Assembly: GCA_963786155.1 (NCBI GenBank) | Contig: CAWAXW010000006.1 | Location: forward strand, 434,001-498,000 | Direction: 5' to 3' | Length of the DNA stretch: 64,000 bases | Origin: CAWAXW01 sp963786155 | GTDB lineage: Bacteria; Actinomycetota; CADDZG01; WHSQ01 | Shown here: positions 1-7,936 of the stretch, in pieces | Position numbering within the stretch: the first letter of the stretch is position 1 | Layout: the number at the start of each line of letters is the position of its first letter | Translations under genes and position numbers: made by a program | Notes under the pieces: generated by a model | What the model was told of the DNA's origin: nothing | Seen by the model: only the letters and a program-made list of their open reading frames with translations | Databases searched by the model: none

Positions 1-434
1 TGCTCGATCAATTGATGCCGGTCCGCCAGATGCTGGTCGAGGGTTCCGCCAAAGTGCACGTTGAGGAGCTGCATGCCGTGGCAGATGGCGAGGATCGGCA
101 TGTCCCGGTCGAGCGCCGTCTTTAGCAAGGTCAGCTCGTAGGTGTCCCTCTGGTGATTGACCGCGTTGGTGCGAGGATGAGGTGCCTTGCCATACCAAGC
201 CGGGTCGATGTCGCCGCCGCCTGGAGCTACGAGACCGATCGCGCCGTCGAGAGCCGAATCGTCGTGGGGATCGATACCCGTGATCACGTCCAGTTCGTCG
301 GGGATGCGGCGATCTCCCGGTTCCAGCTCGAAGGTGAGGAACGCCTTCGGGTGGCCCCCAGCGAGCCGCACGGCTTGGGCATAAGGAATGGGCACTTTGC
401 CGAAGCTGGTGTCCCTGCGCCACTGGCCTATCAC
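1..434 (-). CDS. Gamma-glutamyl-gamma-aminobutyrate hydrolase family peptidase (C26), partial
   Basis: The gene runs off the left edge. Reading leftwards from a GTG at 434 gives 144 residues of a class I glutamine-amidotransferase-like hydrolase of peptidase family C26 (PuuD type), which cleaves gamma-glutamyl amide bonds. Visible are the APGGG loop (residues 70-74) and the nucleophile elbow AICHGMQLLNV with the candidate catalytic Cys at 118. The C-terminal His-Glu of the triad lies outside the window. Family members are about 240 residues, so roughly 100 are missing. The GTG has no clear ribosome binding site; the frame stays open a little upstream without a better start. It is divergent from the cystathionine lyase gene, sharing a 65-base intergenic region. 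Substrate unknown. Confidence 0.85.
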   Translation of the reverse strand, partial: MIGQWRRDTSFGKVPIPYAQAVRLAGGHPKAFLTFELEPGDRRIPDELDVITGIDPHDDSALDGAIGLVAPGGGDIDPAWYGKAPHPRTNAVNHQRDTYELTLLKTALDRDMPILAICHGMQLLNVHFGGTLDQHLADRHQLIE

Positions 435-499
435 GGCTATGTAGCCTGAGGACTCGTTAACGCTCAGCTGTCCACGCTCCTTCGACTGTCGAGGTAACT

Positions 500-1648
500 A
501 TGAACTCTATGCGCTTCGAAACGGCGGCTATCCACGTTGGACAAGATCCCGACCCTACGACGGGCGCAGTAGTCGTACCCATCTATCAGACGTCGACCTA
601 CCTCCAAGAGGAGGTCGGAGTCCACAAGGGTTACGAGTACTCGCGCACCGACAACCCGACGCGCACCGCGCTCGAGCAGTGCTTGGCTTCTCTCGACGGA
701 GCGGCGCACTGCTACACGTTCTCATCGGGGATGGCGGCGATCGCCACGCTCACTGCAACGTTGAAGAGCGACGACCGCGTCCTCATACCGGACGACGTTT
801 ACGGCGGGACCTTCCGGCTATTCGACAAAGTCACCCAGGACTTCGGCCTTCGCTATGCGGCCGTCGACATGACGGACCTCGACGCGGTCAGCAAAGAGCT
901 CGCCGACGGCGCGACGGTTGTGATCGCAGAGACCCCGACCAATCCCTTGCTCAAGGTCCTCGACTTGAAGGAGCTCGCCGAGCTCGCCCACGATGCCGGG
1001 GCGATCTTCGTCGTCGACAACACCTTCGCGACGCCCTACCTGCAGCGCCCGCTCGAGTTGGGCGCCGACGTCGTCTGGTACTCCGCGACCAAATACCTCG
1101 GCGGACACTCGGATGTGGTTCTCGGAACGTTGAGCATGAACGACGAAGAGCTGTCGTCCCGGGTCGCCTTCATGCAGAACGCGATCGGCGCCGTCCCCGG
1201 CCCCCTCGATTCCTGGCTGACGCTCAGGGGACTGAAGACATTGGCCATTCGCATGCGTGCCCACTGCGACGGCGCGGCCAAAGTCGCCGACTTCTTGAAG
1301 GACCACCCCGCAGTGCGCCACGTCTACTACCCGGGCCTTCCCGAATCACCCGGCCACGACATCGCCACCCGGCAGATGGCTGCATCGGGCGAGCCCCTCT
1401 ATGGAGGCATGGTCTCGATCCAGGTCGACTCCGAAGCGCACGCGCTCGACGTCTGCCGCCGCACCAAGCTCTTCTTCCTGGGCGAATCTCTGGGCGGCGT
1501 CGAATCCCTGATCGAACACCCAGGCAAGATGACCCACGCAAGCCTCGACGGCTCCGGAATGGAGGTCCCCGACGCCCTCATCCGCCTATCCGTTGGGATA
1601 GAACACCCCGACGACCTGATAGCCGACCTCGCCCAAGCCCTCGCGTAA
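500..1648 (+). CDS. metB: Cystathionine gamma-lyase / gamma-synthase (Cys/Met metabolism PLP enzyme)
   Basis: A 382-residue PLP-dependent enzyme of the Cys/Met metabolism family (fold type I). The PLP lysine is in SATKYLGGHSD (Lys198); ETPTNPLLKV and the C-terminal SLGGVESLIEHP are also characteristic. The start is the ATG at 500, preceded by GAGGT. The convergent neighbour, ending 5 bases away, is cystathionine beta-synthase. That pairing suggests reverse transsulfuration, with this protein splitting cystathionine into cysteine, 2-oxobutyrate and ammonia. The family also contains cystathionine gamma-synthase and methionine gamma-lyase, and sequence alone does not separate them safely. Cytoplasmic. 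Confidence 0.93.
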   Translation: MNSMRFETAAIHVGQDPDPTTGAVVVPIYQTSTYLQEEVGVHKGYEYSRTDNPTRTALEQCLASLDGAAHCYTFSSGMAAIATLTATLKSDDRVLIPDDVYGGTFRLFDKVTQDFGLRYAAVDMTDLDAVSKELADGATVVIAETPTNPLLKVLDLKELAELAHDAGAIFVVDNTFATPYLQRPLELGADVVWYSATKYLGGHSDVVLGTLSMNDEELSSRVAFMQNAIGAVPGPLDSWLTLRGLKTLAIRMRAHCDGAAKVADFLKDHPAVRHVYYPGLPESPGHDIATRQMAASGEPLYGGMVSIQVDSEAHALDVCRRTKLFFLGESLGGVESLIEHPGKMTHASLDGSGMEVPDALIRLSVGIEHPDDLIADLAQALA

Positions 1649-1652
1649 GACG

Positions 1653-3041
1653 TCAGTCGTGGCGTTGGTGGGCTAGGAACTCCAGTAGATCGGCGCGGGT
1701 TAGAACGCCTAGGGGGCGGGTTCCGTCGGCTACGACTATCGCTTCGGCGCCGCGCGAGAGGTCGGCGAACATCTCTTCGACTCCGGCGGACTCCTGCACG
1801 ACGGGAAGCGGGGGGTCCATGACCTCGACGACATCGCGCTCGATCGCGCCGCGGTCGCGGAACACTCGGTCAAGCAGGCCGCGCTCCTGTATCGAGCCGA
1901 CTATCTCTCCGATGTCTTCGAGAGTGCCGGCTCGCGTCACGGGGATCTGCGAGATCCCATAGGACTGCAGGGTGTGGATCGCGCGGCCCACCTGTTCGTG
2001 GGCAGAGACGACGACTAGGTCGGGGATGTCGGGACCCAAGTGGCGCTTCTCGGCCAGCACCTCTCCGATCCGGGCTTGCGTTCCGGGGCGCTCGATGAAG
2101 CCGTGCTCGAGCATCCACGACTCGTTGTAGACCTTCGATAGATAGCTCTTGCCCGAGTCCGGGAGGATCACTACGACGAGATCGTCCGGGCCGACCTCCG
2201 ACTTCAGTTGGAGCGCGGCCCACAGAGCCGTCCCGCACGAGCCGCCGGCGAGCAAGCCCTCCTCGCGCGTAATCCGGCGCGCCGTCAGGAACGAGTCCCG
2301 GTCGGTCACGGTCACCCAGCGATCGACGATCTCGCGATCGAGGGTGTCGGGCCACGACTCTTTGCCGATGCCTTCGACGAGATAGGGCCGCGGCTCGCCG
2401 CCCGAGAAGATCGAGCCCTCGGGATCGGCGCCGACGATGACGACATCGGGGTTCTTCTCTTTCAAGAACCGACCCGTCCCGGTGACCGTCCCGCCCGTGC
2501 CCACGGACACCACCAGATGTGTGATTCGCCCGTCCGTCTGTTCCCAGAGCTCGGGCCCGGTCGAGTGATAGTGACTCTCGGGGTTTCGTTGGTTGTGGTA
2601 CTGGTTCGGCTGGAAGGCGCCGGGGATCTCCTCGGTGAGACGGTCGGCGACCCGGTAGTAGGACTCGGGGGAGTCGGGAGGTACCGCGGTCGGCGTGATT
2701 ACGACCTCGGCTCCGTAGGCCCGCAGCAGCGAGACCTTCTCCTGGCTCATCTTGTCCGGCATCGTGAAGATGCAGCGATAACCCTTGATCGCGGCGGCGA
2801 TCGCCAGTCCCACCCCGGTGTTGCCCGACGTCGGCTCGACTATCGTTCCGCCCGGCTTGAGGTGGCCCGCCGCTTCGGCCGCCTCGATCATCCGCAGCCC
2901 GATCCGGTCCTTGACGCTGCCCCCGGGATTCATCATCTCGAGCTTGCCGAGCAGGGGGCACGGGAAGCCCTTGCCGACCCGGCTCAGGTTGAGCAGGGGG
3001 GTGTTCCCGATGAGGTCGAGGAGGGTCTCGTAGGAGGACAC
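1653..3041 (-). CDS. cbs: Cystathionine beta-synthase with C-terminal CBS-domain pair
   Basis: A 462-residue fold-type II PLP enzyme that condenses serine with homocysteine to cystathionine. The PLP lysine is Lys44 in NPGGSVKDRIG, and the phosphate-contacting loop is TSGNTG at 71-76. GTGGTVTGTGRF follows near residue 190. The last 130 or so residues (from about 330) form two CBS domains, the Bateman module that binds adenosyl ligands in many homologues. There is no N-terminal haem-binding extension of the animal type. It converges with the gamma-lyase gene. The SAH hydrolase at 11.2 kb would supply homocysteine. Start ATG at 3041. Family assignment is firm; allosteric control by SAM is only inferred. 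Confidence 0.93.
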   Translation of the reverse strand: MSSYETLLDLIGNTPLLNLSRVGKGFPCPLLGKLEMMNPGGSVKDRIGLRMIEAAEAAGHLKPGGTIVEPTSGNTGVGLAIAAAIKGYRCIFTMPDKMSQEKVSLLRAYGAEVVITPTAVPPDSPESYYRVADRLTEEIPGAFQPNQYHNQRNPESHYHSTGPELWEQTDGRITHLVVSVGTGGTVTGTGRFLKEKNPDVVIVGADPEGSIFSGGEPRPYLVEGIGKESWPDTLDREIVDRWVTVTDRDSFLTARRITREEGLLAGGSCGTALWAALQLKSEVGPDDLVVVILPDSGKSYLSKVYNESWMLEHGFIERPGTQARIGEVLAEKRHLGPDIPDLVVVSAHEQVGRAIHTLQSYGISQIPVTRAGTLEDIGEIVGSIQERGLLDRVFRDRGAIERDVVEVMDPPLPVVQESAGVEEMFADLSRGAEAIVVADGTRPLGVLTRADLLEFLAHQRHD

Positions 3042-3174
3042 TGGGGGACCATCGTAGAACGATGCAGGAGTTGACGGTTTTGATATGTCCTGTTCTGCTC
3101 TTCTCCTTACGGTGTAAAGCTAAAGACCGCCCTTTGGCGGGCGGATATGTCAATCGACATGCGGACGAGGATCG

Positions 3175-4404
3175 ATGACCCAGCGATATGAAACCGAGAG
3201 GACCCGGGGTTGGCTCCACCGACCCCCGCGCCCGGCTCCCGTTCAAGTGCGCGGCTGGCTTCATCGTCCGCCCCTGGTCGCCTCCCCCTCAGATAACGGT
3301 TCTGCCCCCGATCTACAGGCCGTGCCGTCAACAGAGGTGATATCGAAGCGACGTAGGCGCTTCCGGCCCGGGCGCAAGACGGCCATCGCGGCCGCCTTCT
3401 TGGGCGGGTTGATGCTGTTGGCCGCCGGAGGGGCCGCCTACGCGACCTACGACTACACCAAGAAGTACGAGGGTCAGGTCCTCCCCGGCGCAGTGATCTC
3501 CGGGGTCGACGTCGGCGGGATGGCCTATGACGAGGCGCTCGAGGCGGTCAAGGCCGCGATCGCCCCGCAGCTCGACCGCGAGATCGAGGTCTCGTACGAG
3601 GGCAAGACCTGGGAGGTGACCCCGCGCGAGCTGGGCGCTCGAAGCGACGCTCGCAAGGCCGTGAACGCGGCCCTTGAAGCGAGCAGCGAGACCTCTTTCG
3701 TCTCGCGGATGCAGATGAGGGTGTTCGGCTCCGAGCTCTCGTATACCCGCGGAATCGCGATCAAGTACCCGCGCTCCGGTGTCAACGCGTTCATCGCCGG
3801 CATCGCTTCGGGCTTCGACCGGCCGGTCCGCGAAACGTCACTTGACTACTCGACCGGCACTTTCAAGATCGTGCAAGCCAGAGACGGCCGCGAGGTCAAG
3901 CTGAGCGACAGCCGCAGGGCATTGCTCGATGCGCTGTACGCGGAGGATGACGAAGCCGAGCTTGCCGTGAAGGTCATGAAGCCAACAGAGGACCCGGACA
4001 AGTATCACCACGTCCTTTACCTCAACCAGTCTGAGCGCCACCTCTACCTCTACACCGACGGCAAGGTCAGCCACGACTGGGTGATAGCCGTCGGCACGCC
4101 CAGCTATCCCACTCCCACCGGCGAGTACGAGGTCGTCGAGAAGCGCTATATGCCGACGTGGGTCAACCCGGCCCCCGACGGCTGGGGCGCGGACATGCCG
4201 GACATGATCCCGCCGGGCATCAGCAACCCACTGGGCCTGAGAGCGATCAACTGGAACGCGGACGGCATCCGCTTCCACGGGACCACCGCGACGTACTCGT
4301 TGGGGACCGCCGCTTCGCACGGCTGCGTGCGCATGAGCAACGACGACGTCATCCAGCTCTACGACCTGATCGACGTGGGCACCCCGATCATCTCGATCTA
4401 TTAA
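3175..4404 (+). CDS. L,D-transpeptidase (YkuD) with peptidoglycan-binding domain, membrane anchored
   Basis: A 409-residue envelope enzyme that would form 3-3 cross-links in peptidoglycan or attach proteins to it. Order: a cytoplasmic basic N-terminus (1-65), one membrane anchor (about 68-92), a PG_binding_4-like domain (about 95-270), then a YkuD catalytic domain whose signature is SHGCVRMSN with the nucleophile Cys384. The start ATG at 3175 has GAGGA seven bases upstream. An unusual feature is the exact octapeptide RGWLHRPP occurring twice in the cytoplasmic tail (residues 11-18 and 26-33), encoded by entirely different synonymous codons. kynA follows after 12 bases. Beta-lactam sensitivity or substrate is not readable from sequence. 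Confidence 0.92.
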   Translation: MTQRYETERTRGWLHRPPRPAPVQVRGWLHRPPLVASPSDNGSAPDLQAVPSTEVISKRRRRFRPGRKTAIAAAFLGGLMLLAAGGAAYATYDYTKKYEGQVLPGAVISGVDVGGMAYDEALEAVKAAIAPQLDREIEVSYEGKTWEVTPRELGARSDARKAVNAALEASSETSFVSRMQMRVFGSELSYTRGIAIKYPRSGVNAFIAGIASGFDRPVRETSLDYSTGTFKIVQARDGREVKLSDSRRALLDALYAEDDEAELAVKVMKPTEDPDKYHHVLYLNQSERHLYLYTDGKVSHDWVIAVGTPSYPTPTGEYEVVEKRYMPTWVNPAPDGWGADMPDMIPPGISNPLGLRAINWNADGIRFHGTTATYSLGTAASHGCVRMSNDDVIQLYDLIDVGTPIISIY

Positions 4405-4416
4405 GCGCGCTTCTTA

Positions 4417-5211
4417 ATGGAGCCCCGCCCGCCGCGGTTCGGCGAGGAAGACCGCAAGCTTTCCTACGGCAGCTACCTCAAGCTCGATGGGTTGCTATCG
4501 CTGCAAGAAGAGCTCTCCGACCCGCCGGCTCACGACGAGCTTTTGTTCATCGTCATCCATCAGGTCTACGAGCTGTGGTTCAAGCAGCTCGTCTACGAGC
4601 TGGAGGCCGTGCGCGATCTGTTGCTGAAGGGCGAGCCGCTGCGAGCGCGTCACCTCCTCGACAGGGTCCATCGGATCGAGAAGGTGATCATCGAGCAGAT
4701 CCCCGTCCTTGAATCGATGTCGCCTCAGGACTTCCTCACGTTCCGGACCAATCTCGCGCCGGCGAGCGGCTTCCAGTCGGCGCAGTTCCGCGAGGTCGAG
4801 TTCATCTCGGGGCTCAAAGAACGCGGCTACCTGAACCGCCTCGCCACCGACGAGGTCGAGAGGACCCGGCTGGAGCAGAGGCTCACCGAGCCCACCCTGT
4901 GGGACGCCTTCTGCACGATGCTCGAGGGGGCCGGGCTGCCCATGCCCGCCGACGACATCGACGCACGCCGGGCGAGTCTCGTGCGGATGGCGCACGAGCG
5001 GGAGGAGTTCGGCGACATCTTCTTCGTGTCCGAGGACCTATTGACCCACGACGAGCTGTTCGCGTTGTGGCGCTACCGCCACGTGCTCATGGTCGAGCGC
5101 CAGATCGGCGCCAAGACCGGAACGGGAGGTTCGACCGGAGCGTCCTACCTGCGAACGACGCTCGACAAGAGGTTCTTCCCGGAGCTTTGGGAGCTGCGCT
5201 CCTATTTGTAG
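4417..5211 (+). CDS. kynA: Tryptophan 2,3-dioxygenase
   Basis: A 264-residue haem dioxygenase that opens the indole ring of tryptophan to N-formylkynurenine, the first step of the kynurenine route. The N-terminal block SYGSYLKLDGLLSLQEEL and HDELLFIVIHQVYELWFKQL are family signatures. The C-terminal stretch WRYRHVLMVERQIGAKTGTG carries the expected proximal His, and GTGGSTGASYLR closes the active site. Length is near the family norm. The ATG at 4417 lacks a good Shine-Dalgarno and lies just after the transpeptidase stop, so read-through or coupling is likely. No kynureninase or formamidase lies nearby in the window. A strong hairpin terminator follows. Confidence 0.95.
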   Translation: MEPRPPRFGEEDRKLSYGSYLKLDGLLSLQEELSDPPAHDELLFIVIHQVYELWFKQLVYELEAVRDLLLKGEPLRARHLLDRVHRIEKVIIEQIPVLESMSPQDFLTFRTNLAPASGFQSAQFREVEFISGLKERGYLNRLATDEVERTRLEQRLTEPTLWDAFCTMLEGAGLPMPADDIDARRASLVRMAHEREEFGDIFFVSEDLLTHDELFALWRYRHVLMVERQIGAKTGTGGSTGASYLRTTLDKRFFPELWELRSYL

Positions 5212-5297
5212 GGGTTCGCGAAGAAAGTTGAACAGTCCGCGAAGAAAACCGGAAGATTCCACTTGTGCGACACCGAACGAGCCGTTTAAGCTCTAGC

Positions 5298-5356
5298 CGT
5301 ACCTCGCAGAGATAAGTAGGCTCCGGCCGAAAGTCACTGCGGGGTACGCTTTTTTC
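5298..5356 (+). terminator. Rho-independent terminator after kynA
   Basis: A 12-base-pair stem (5298-5309 with 5337-5348, one G-U pair) encloses about 27 bases and is followed directly by CTTTTTTC. The orientation fits the end of the transpeptidase-kynA transcript. Confidence 0.75.
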
Positions 5357-5390
5357 TTGGGGGCACGTTCGCCTCCTCTGGTTGATTCCC

Positions 5391-6191
5391 CTAGAGCTGC
5401 TGCGCCAGGAAGCGCGCGATCCTCTCGTTCACGGTCGTCATCTCTTCGACCATGCAGCCGTGGCCGGTCTCGAAGGCCTCGAATTCGGCCCCCGGGATGG
5501 CTTGGGCGATCTCTTCGGATCCGAAGAAGGGGACCATCATGTCCATCTTTCCGCCGAACACGAGCGTCGGGCAGGTGATCGAGCCGAGCTCCGCCAACAC
5601 GTCGTGCTTGTCGATTGCGTCGAGCTGGGCCAGCAGAACCTCACTGCCCGCCTGGTCGGGACCAGACTCGGCGAAGAAGGCGGCGATCATCCGGTCGACC
5701 GTGTCCCGGCCGATCTCGAAGAACTGTGGCGAGAACATCCTCACGAGCGACACGCTCACGAGAGAGTCCGGGCCGAGCGCCTTCACGGTCTCGCGAGCGA
5801 TCTCGGATTGCCTGCGCATGAACTCGATGGGGCGGGCCCAGGTGATGCCGAGGATGAGGGCCGAGATCCTGTCTGGATGAGCGAGGGCGATCCGCTGGGC
5901 GATCGTTCCTCCCATGGAGACCCCGAAGAGGACGGTCTTCTCGATCCCGAGGTGATCGAGGAGCCGGACCGAGTCGTCGGCCATCTCCTCGATCGAGTTG
6001 GGGAGCTCTCCCGTAGAGCGGCCGATCCCGCGATTGTCGAACACGATGAACTTATGGGTTCCAGTGACCGCCGGGATCGTCGACGCCCAGAAGCGTTGGT
6101 CGAGCGCGAAGCCCATCACGCCGAGACAAGGCGGTCCTTCGCCGTGCTCCTTGTAGTGGAGGCTGAGGTCCCCGAGCTCCGCGTTTGGCAT
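5391..6191 (-). CDS. Alpha/beta-hydrolase fold protein
   Basis: A 266-residue alpha/beta hydrolase without a signal peptide. The nucleophile elbow is FGVSMGGTIAQ (Ser92). The oxyanion region is GVMGFALDQRFW, the acid is probably the Asp in FGGKMDMMVPF (about 217), and the catalytic His is in ETGHGCM (about 244). Residues FDNRGIGRSTG resemble 3-oxoadipate enol-lactonase, haloperoxidase and related esterase subgroups. The substrate cannot be told. It is transcribed towards the kynA terminator and divergently from the LAETG-protein gene, 48 bases apart. Confidence 0.85.
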   Translation of the reverse strand: MPNAELGDLSLHYKEHGEGPPCLGVMGFALDQRFWASTIPAVTGTHKFIVFDNRGIGRSTGELPNSIEEMADDSVRLLDHLGIEKTVLFGVSMGGTIAQRIALAHPDRISALILGITWARPIEFMRRQSEIARETVKALGPDSLVSVSLVRMFSPQFFEIGRDTVDRMIAAFFAESGPDQAGSEVLLAQLDAIDKHDVLAELGSITCPTLVFGGKMDMMVPFFGSEEIAQAIPGAEFEAFETGHGCMVEEMTTVNERIARFLAQQL

Positions 6192-6239
6192 CCGGGCATG
6201 TTAATGCCACTAAATCCCGAGCGGGCGTAGTGTTTACGG

Positions 6240-6578
6240 ATGCGCTCCGCAGTCAGGTTCCTCGGCGCCATCCTCTCGGCGACATTGCTCGTCGGTCTGG
6301 TCGCTGCTCCCGCATCGGCGCAGGCCCGCGACCCATTCGATCCCCTGGTCACCGAGGGTTCGGGCTCGGCGGCGGTGGTCGACGAGGGCGGCGACCCGTT
6401 CGAACCCAACGGTGGCGGCGGGGTCAACGTGACGCCCACCACCGAGGGCCTCGCCGAGACCGGCTTCGATTCCTCCGGCTGGCTGTTCGTCGCCTACGTG
6501 CTCCTCGCCCTGGGAACCGGCGCGCTCGTCTTATCGCGAAATTGGAGCCCCCTGCCGCACCGGAGAAGCACCGCCTAA
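6240..6578 (+). CDS. Small surface protein with LAETG (class E sortase-type) sorting signal
   Basis: A 112-residue exported protein. It has a signal peptide (1-28, ending ASAQA) and a Gly/Pro/Asp-rich mature part with two related DPF(D/E)P segments. It ends in a cell-wall sorting signal: LAETG (71-75), a hydrophobic stretch (81-99) and a basic tail (RNW...HRR). LAxTG is the pentapeptide known for class E sortases of high-GC Gram-positive bacteria. No sortase gene is in the window. The mature protein would be only about 45 residues once cleaved, so it may be a small wall-linked peptide. No known domain. DUF3499 follows 40 bases later. Confidence 0.75.
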   Translation: MRSAVRFLGAILSATLLVGLVAAPASAQARDPFDPLVTEGSGSAAVVDEGGDPFEPNGGGGVNVTPTTEGLAETGFDSSGWLFVAYVLLALGTGALVLSRNWSPLPHRRSTA

Positions 6579-6618
6579 TCCGGTTCGCGGGACCGGCCAT
6601 CGCATAGCCTTCCGCTCC

Positions 6619-6957
6619 ATGAGCCAGTGCTCCAAGCCAAGCTGTTTCGCGAGCTCCAAGGTCGTGCTCGCCTACGACTACGGCGCCCGTATGTGCCGGC
6701 TGCAGGACGCCGGCGAAGAGACCTCTCCCCACCTCTATGCGCTCTGCTCCCGCTGTGCCGACTCGCTGAGGCCCCCGCTCGGCTGGGTCCTCGAAGACCT
6801 CCGCACCCGCCACCCGGCGCTTACGGGTGCCCTGGATACCCGCTTGGATCGGCCGGCCGGGCTGATGGAGGAGCCTCAGTTCCCCTTTGGCGATGCCGAC
6901 CTACCCCCGGAATCCATCCAAAAAGGCCATTGGAGCGATCCGTCTTCCTGGTCATAA
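6619..6957 (+). CDS. DUF3499 family protein
   Basis: A 112-residue cytoplasmic protein of the actinobacterial DUF3499 family (Rv3258c type). Evidence is the N-terminal SQCSKPSCFASSKVVLAYDY, the central HLYALCSRCADSL, and GWVLEDLR, with paired cysteines (4, 9 and the CSRC pair) suggesting a zinc site. Function is unknown. Its position next to whiB and the mannose-activation genes is conserved in Mycobacterium and supports the identification. The ATG at 6619 is used; no other start is convincing. Confidence 0.85.
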   Translation: MSQCSKPSCFASSKVVLAYDYGARMCRLQDAGEETSPHLYALCSRCADSLRPPLGWVLEDLRTRHPALTGALDTRLDRPAGLMEEPQFPFGDADLPPESIQKGHWSDPSSWS

Positions 6958-6994
6958 TGAACCTGACGGTTCGTGACCCCAGGAGGCTCAATAC

Positions 6995-7168
6995 ATGCAC
7001 TGCCCCCGCTGTCGAGGCGAAGACTGCGTCCAGATCGAGATCAACCTGACGGGCGGCAATACCGTCCAGTTCTTGTCCTGCCGCAGCTGTGAGGCGAAAT
7101 GGTGGGAGCAGGACGGGGATTCGATAGCGCTGGACGACGTGCTGGTGCAGGCTTCCCGCCGCTCCTAG
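6995..7168 (+). CDS. 57-residue zinc-ribbon protein
   Basis: A small gene with a perfect AGGAGG at 6981-6986, eight bases before the ATG. The product is 57 residues: CPRC (3-6), a short beta-rich middle, then SCRSCEAKWWEQDG. The two CxxC knuckles form a zinc ribbon. It is unlikely to be an enzyme; such ribbons usually bind nucleic acid or partner proteins. It lies 37 bases after the DUF3499 gene on the same strand, so it is probably co-transcribed, and is followed by a terminator. The two tandem zinc proteins beside whiB look like a functional unit, but their role is not known. Confidence 0.8.
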   Translation: MHCPRCRGEDCVQIEINLTGGNTVQFLSCRSCEAKWWEQDGDSIALDDVLVQASRRS

Positions 7169-7196
7169 CTTTCCAGAACCAATTTAGAGCCGAAAC

Positions 7197-7221
7197 GCGA
7201 CCTTGATCGGTCGCGCTCGTT
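7197..7221 (+). terminator. Terminator after the zinc-ribbon gene
   Basis: Stem GCGACC / GGTCGC (7197-7202 with 7209-7214) with a six-base loop, followed by GCTCGTTTT. It fits the end of the transcript of the LAETG, DUF3499 and zinc-ribbon genes. Confidence 0.6.
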
Positions 7222-7450
7222 TTCATCCGAAGAGGATGCGGGCGCTTGGGGTCTGAGTGCCGTTGTCCGGCAACAGGTGCCAGTTGAGGGGGTCGTGCCG
7301 GTACGCCGCGCTTGTGGTGAGATCTCTCTCGTCGCAAGGCGCTGCTCGGATCACGAACCCAAGCGCCCGCAAGCCTTTTAGACCTTGAGTGCCACCCCCT
7401 AGATCGACACTGGTCGAGTGATTATCGCTTGCCTCGCTTGGAATAACCAG
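7222..7450. other. Intergenic stretch with long-range inverted repeat and a possible 43-residue minus-strand ORF
   Basis: No confident gene. Two things stand out. A 13-base complementary pair (GCGGGCGCTTGGG at 7236-7248 and its complement at 7359-7371) could close a structured RNA of about 136 nt. On the minus strand, a frame from GTG at 7354 to TGA at 7223 encodes 43 residues ending in NWHLLPDNGTQTPSARILFG. Its last 27 codons have mostly G or C in third position, like coding DNA here. It could be a tiny gene, a remnant or chance. Confidence 0.3.
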
Positions 7451-7451
7451 A

Positions 7452-7472
7452 GGAAAAATAGCCCGAGCGGGC
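7452..7472 (-). terminator. Rho-independent terminator for whiB
   Basis: On the minus strand, GCCCG-CT-CGGGC (7461-7472) is followed by TATTTTTCC. It lies 29 bases past the whiB stop and would end that transcript. Confidence 0.75.
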
Positions 7473-7500
7473 CTGAAAGGTGGGGGTTGAGCCCGTTATG

Positions 7501-7785
7501 TCAGTTGCTGCGACTGTGCTGGCGAGCGCGTCGCTCGATCTCGGTAAGGCCGCCCCAGATCCCGTACGCCTCTTTCGTGTTCAAGGCGTAGTCGAGGCAC
7601 TGGTCGCGGACCGAGCATGTCGTGCAGATGCGCTTCGCGTTGTCTTCCCGGGTCCGGCGCTCGGCGGGGCTTTCTGAATCGTCGAGTCCAAAGAAGAGCA
7701 CCGCCGGGTAGGCCAGGCAGGCCGCCTCTTCTCTCCACTCCGCGTCGCCGATCAGGAGATCGGGCATGATCTTTTGTGAGTTCAT
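7501..7785 (-). CDS. whiB: WhiB-family iron-sulfur transcriptional regulator
   Basis: A 94-residue Wbl protein. Four cysteines (23, 54, 57, 63) in the C-x30-CxxC-x5-C arrangement bind a 4Fe-4S cluster. The GIWGGL turn (about 75-80) and the basic C-terminus are the DNA/sigma-binding part. The neighbouring DUF3499 and manB genes point to the WhiB2/WhmD subgroup, which in mycobacteria is tied to septation. It responds to redox or nitric oxide through the cluster in characterised members. The ATG at 7785 is taken as start; a second Met at 7767 is possible. It has its own terminator. Confidence 0.95.
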   Translation of the reverse strand: MNSQKIMPDLLIGDAEWREEAACLAYPAVLFFGLDDSESPAERRTREDNAKRICTTCSVRDQCLDYALNTKEAYGIWGGLTEIERRARQHSRSN

Positions 7786-7936
7786 CCGGGTGAATGGTTC
7801 CAGCCTTAGGCGTACTAGTCAACGCCCAATCTGTGTTCTGTTCACATCTCCTCAAGACGGCCACTCCACGGGTCGATTCTTCTTCCGGCCGGGCAGACCC
7901 GGCCAAAGGGCCAGAACCCGTGATTAGGTGGTGTTG

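Noticed and set aside
679..1962. 427-residue frame on the + strand overlapping the cystathionine lyase
   Set aside because: Shadow of the real gene: arginine-rich, no domain, and crosses the lyase stop into cbs.
1870..3264. 464-residue minus frame overlapping cbs
   Set aside because: Arg/Pro-rich shadow in another frame of the authentic cystathionine beta-synthase.
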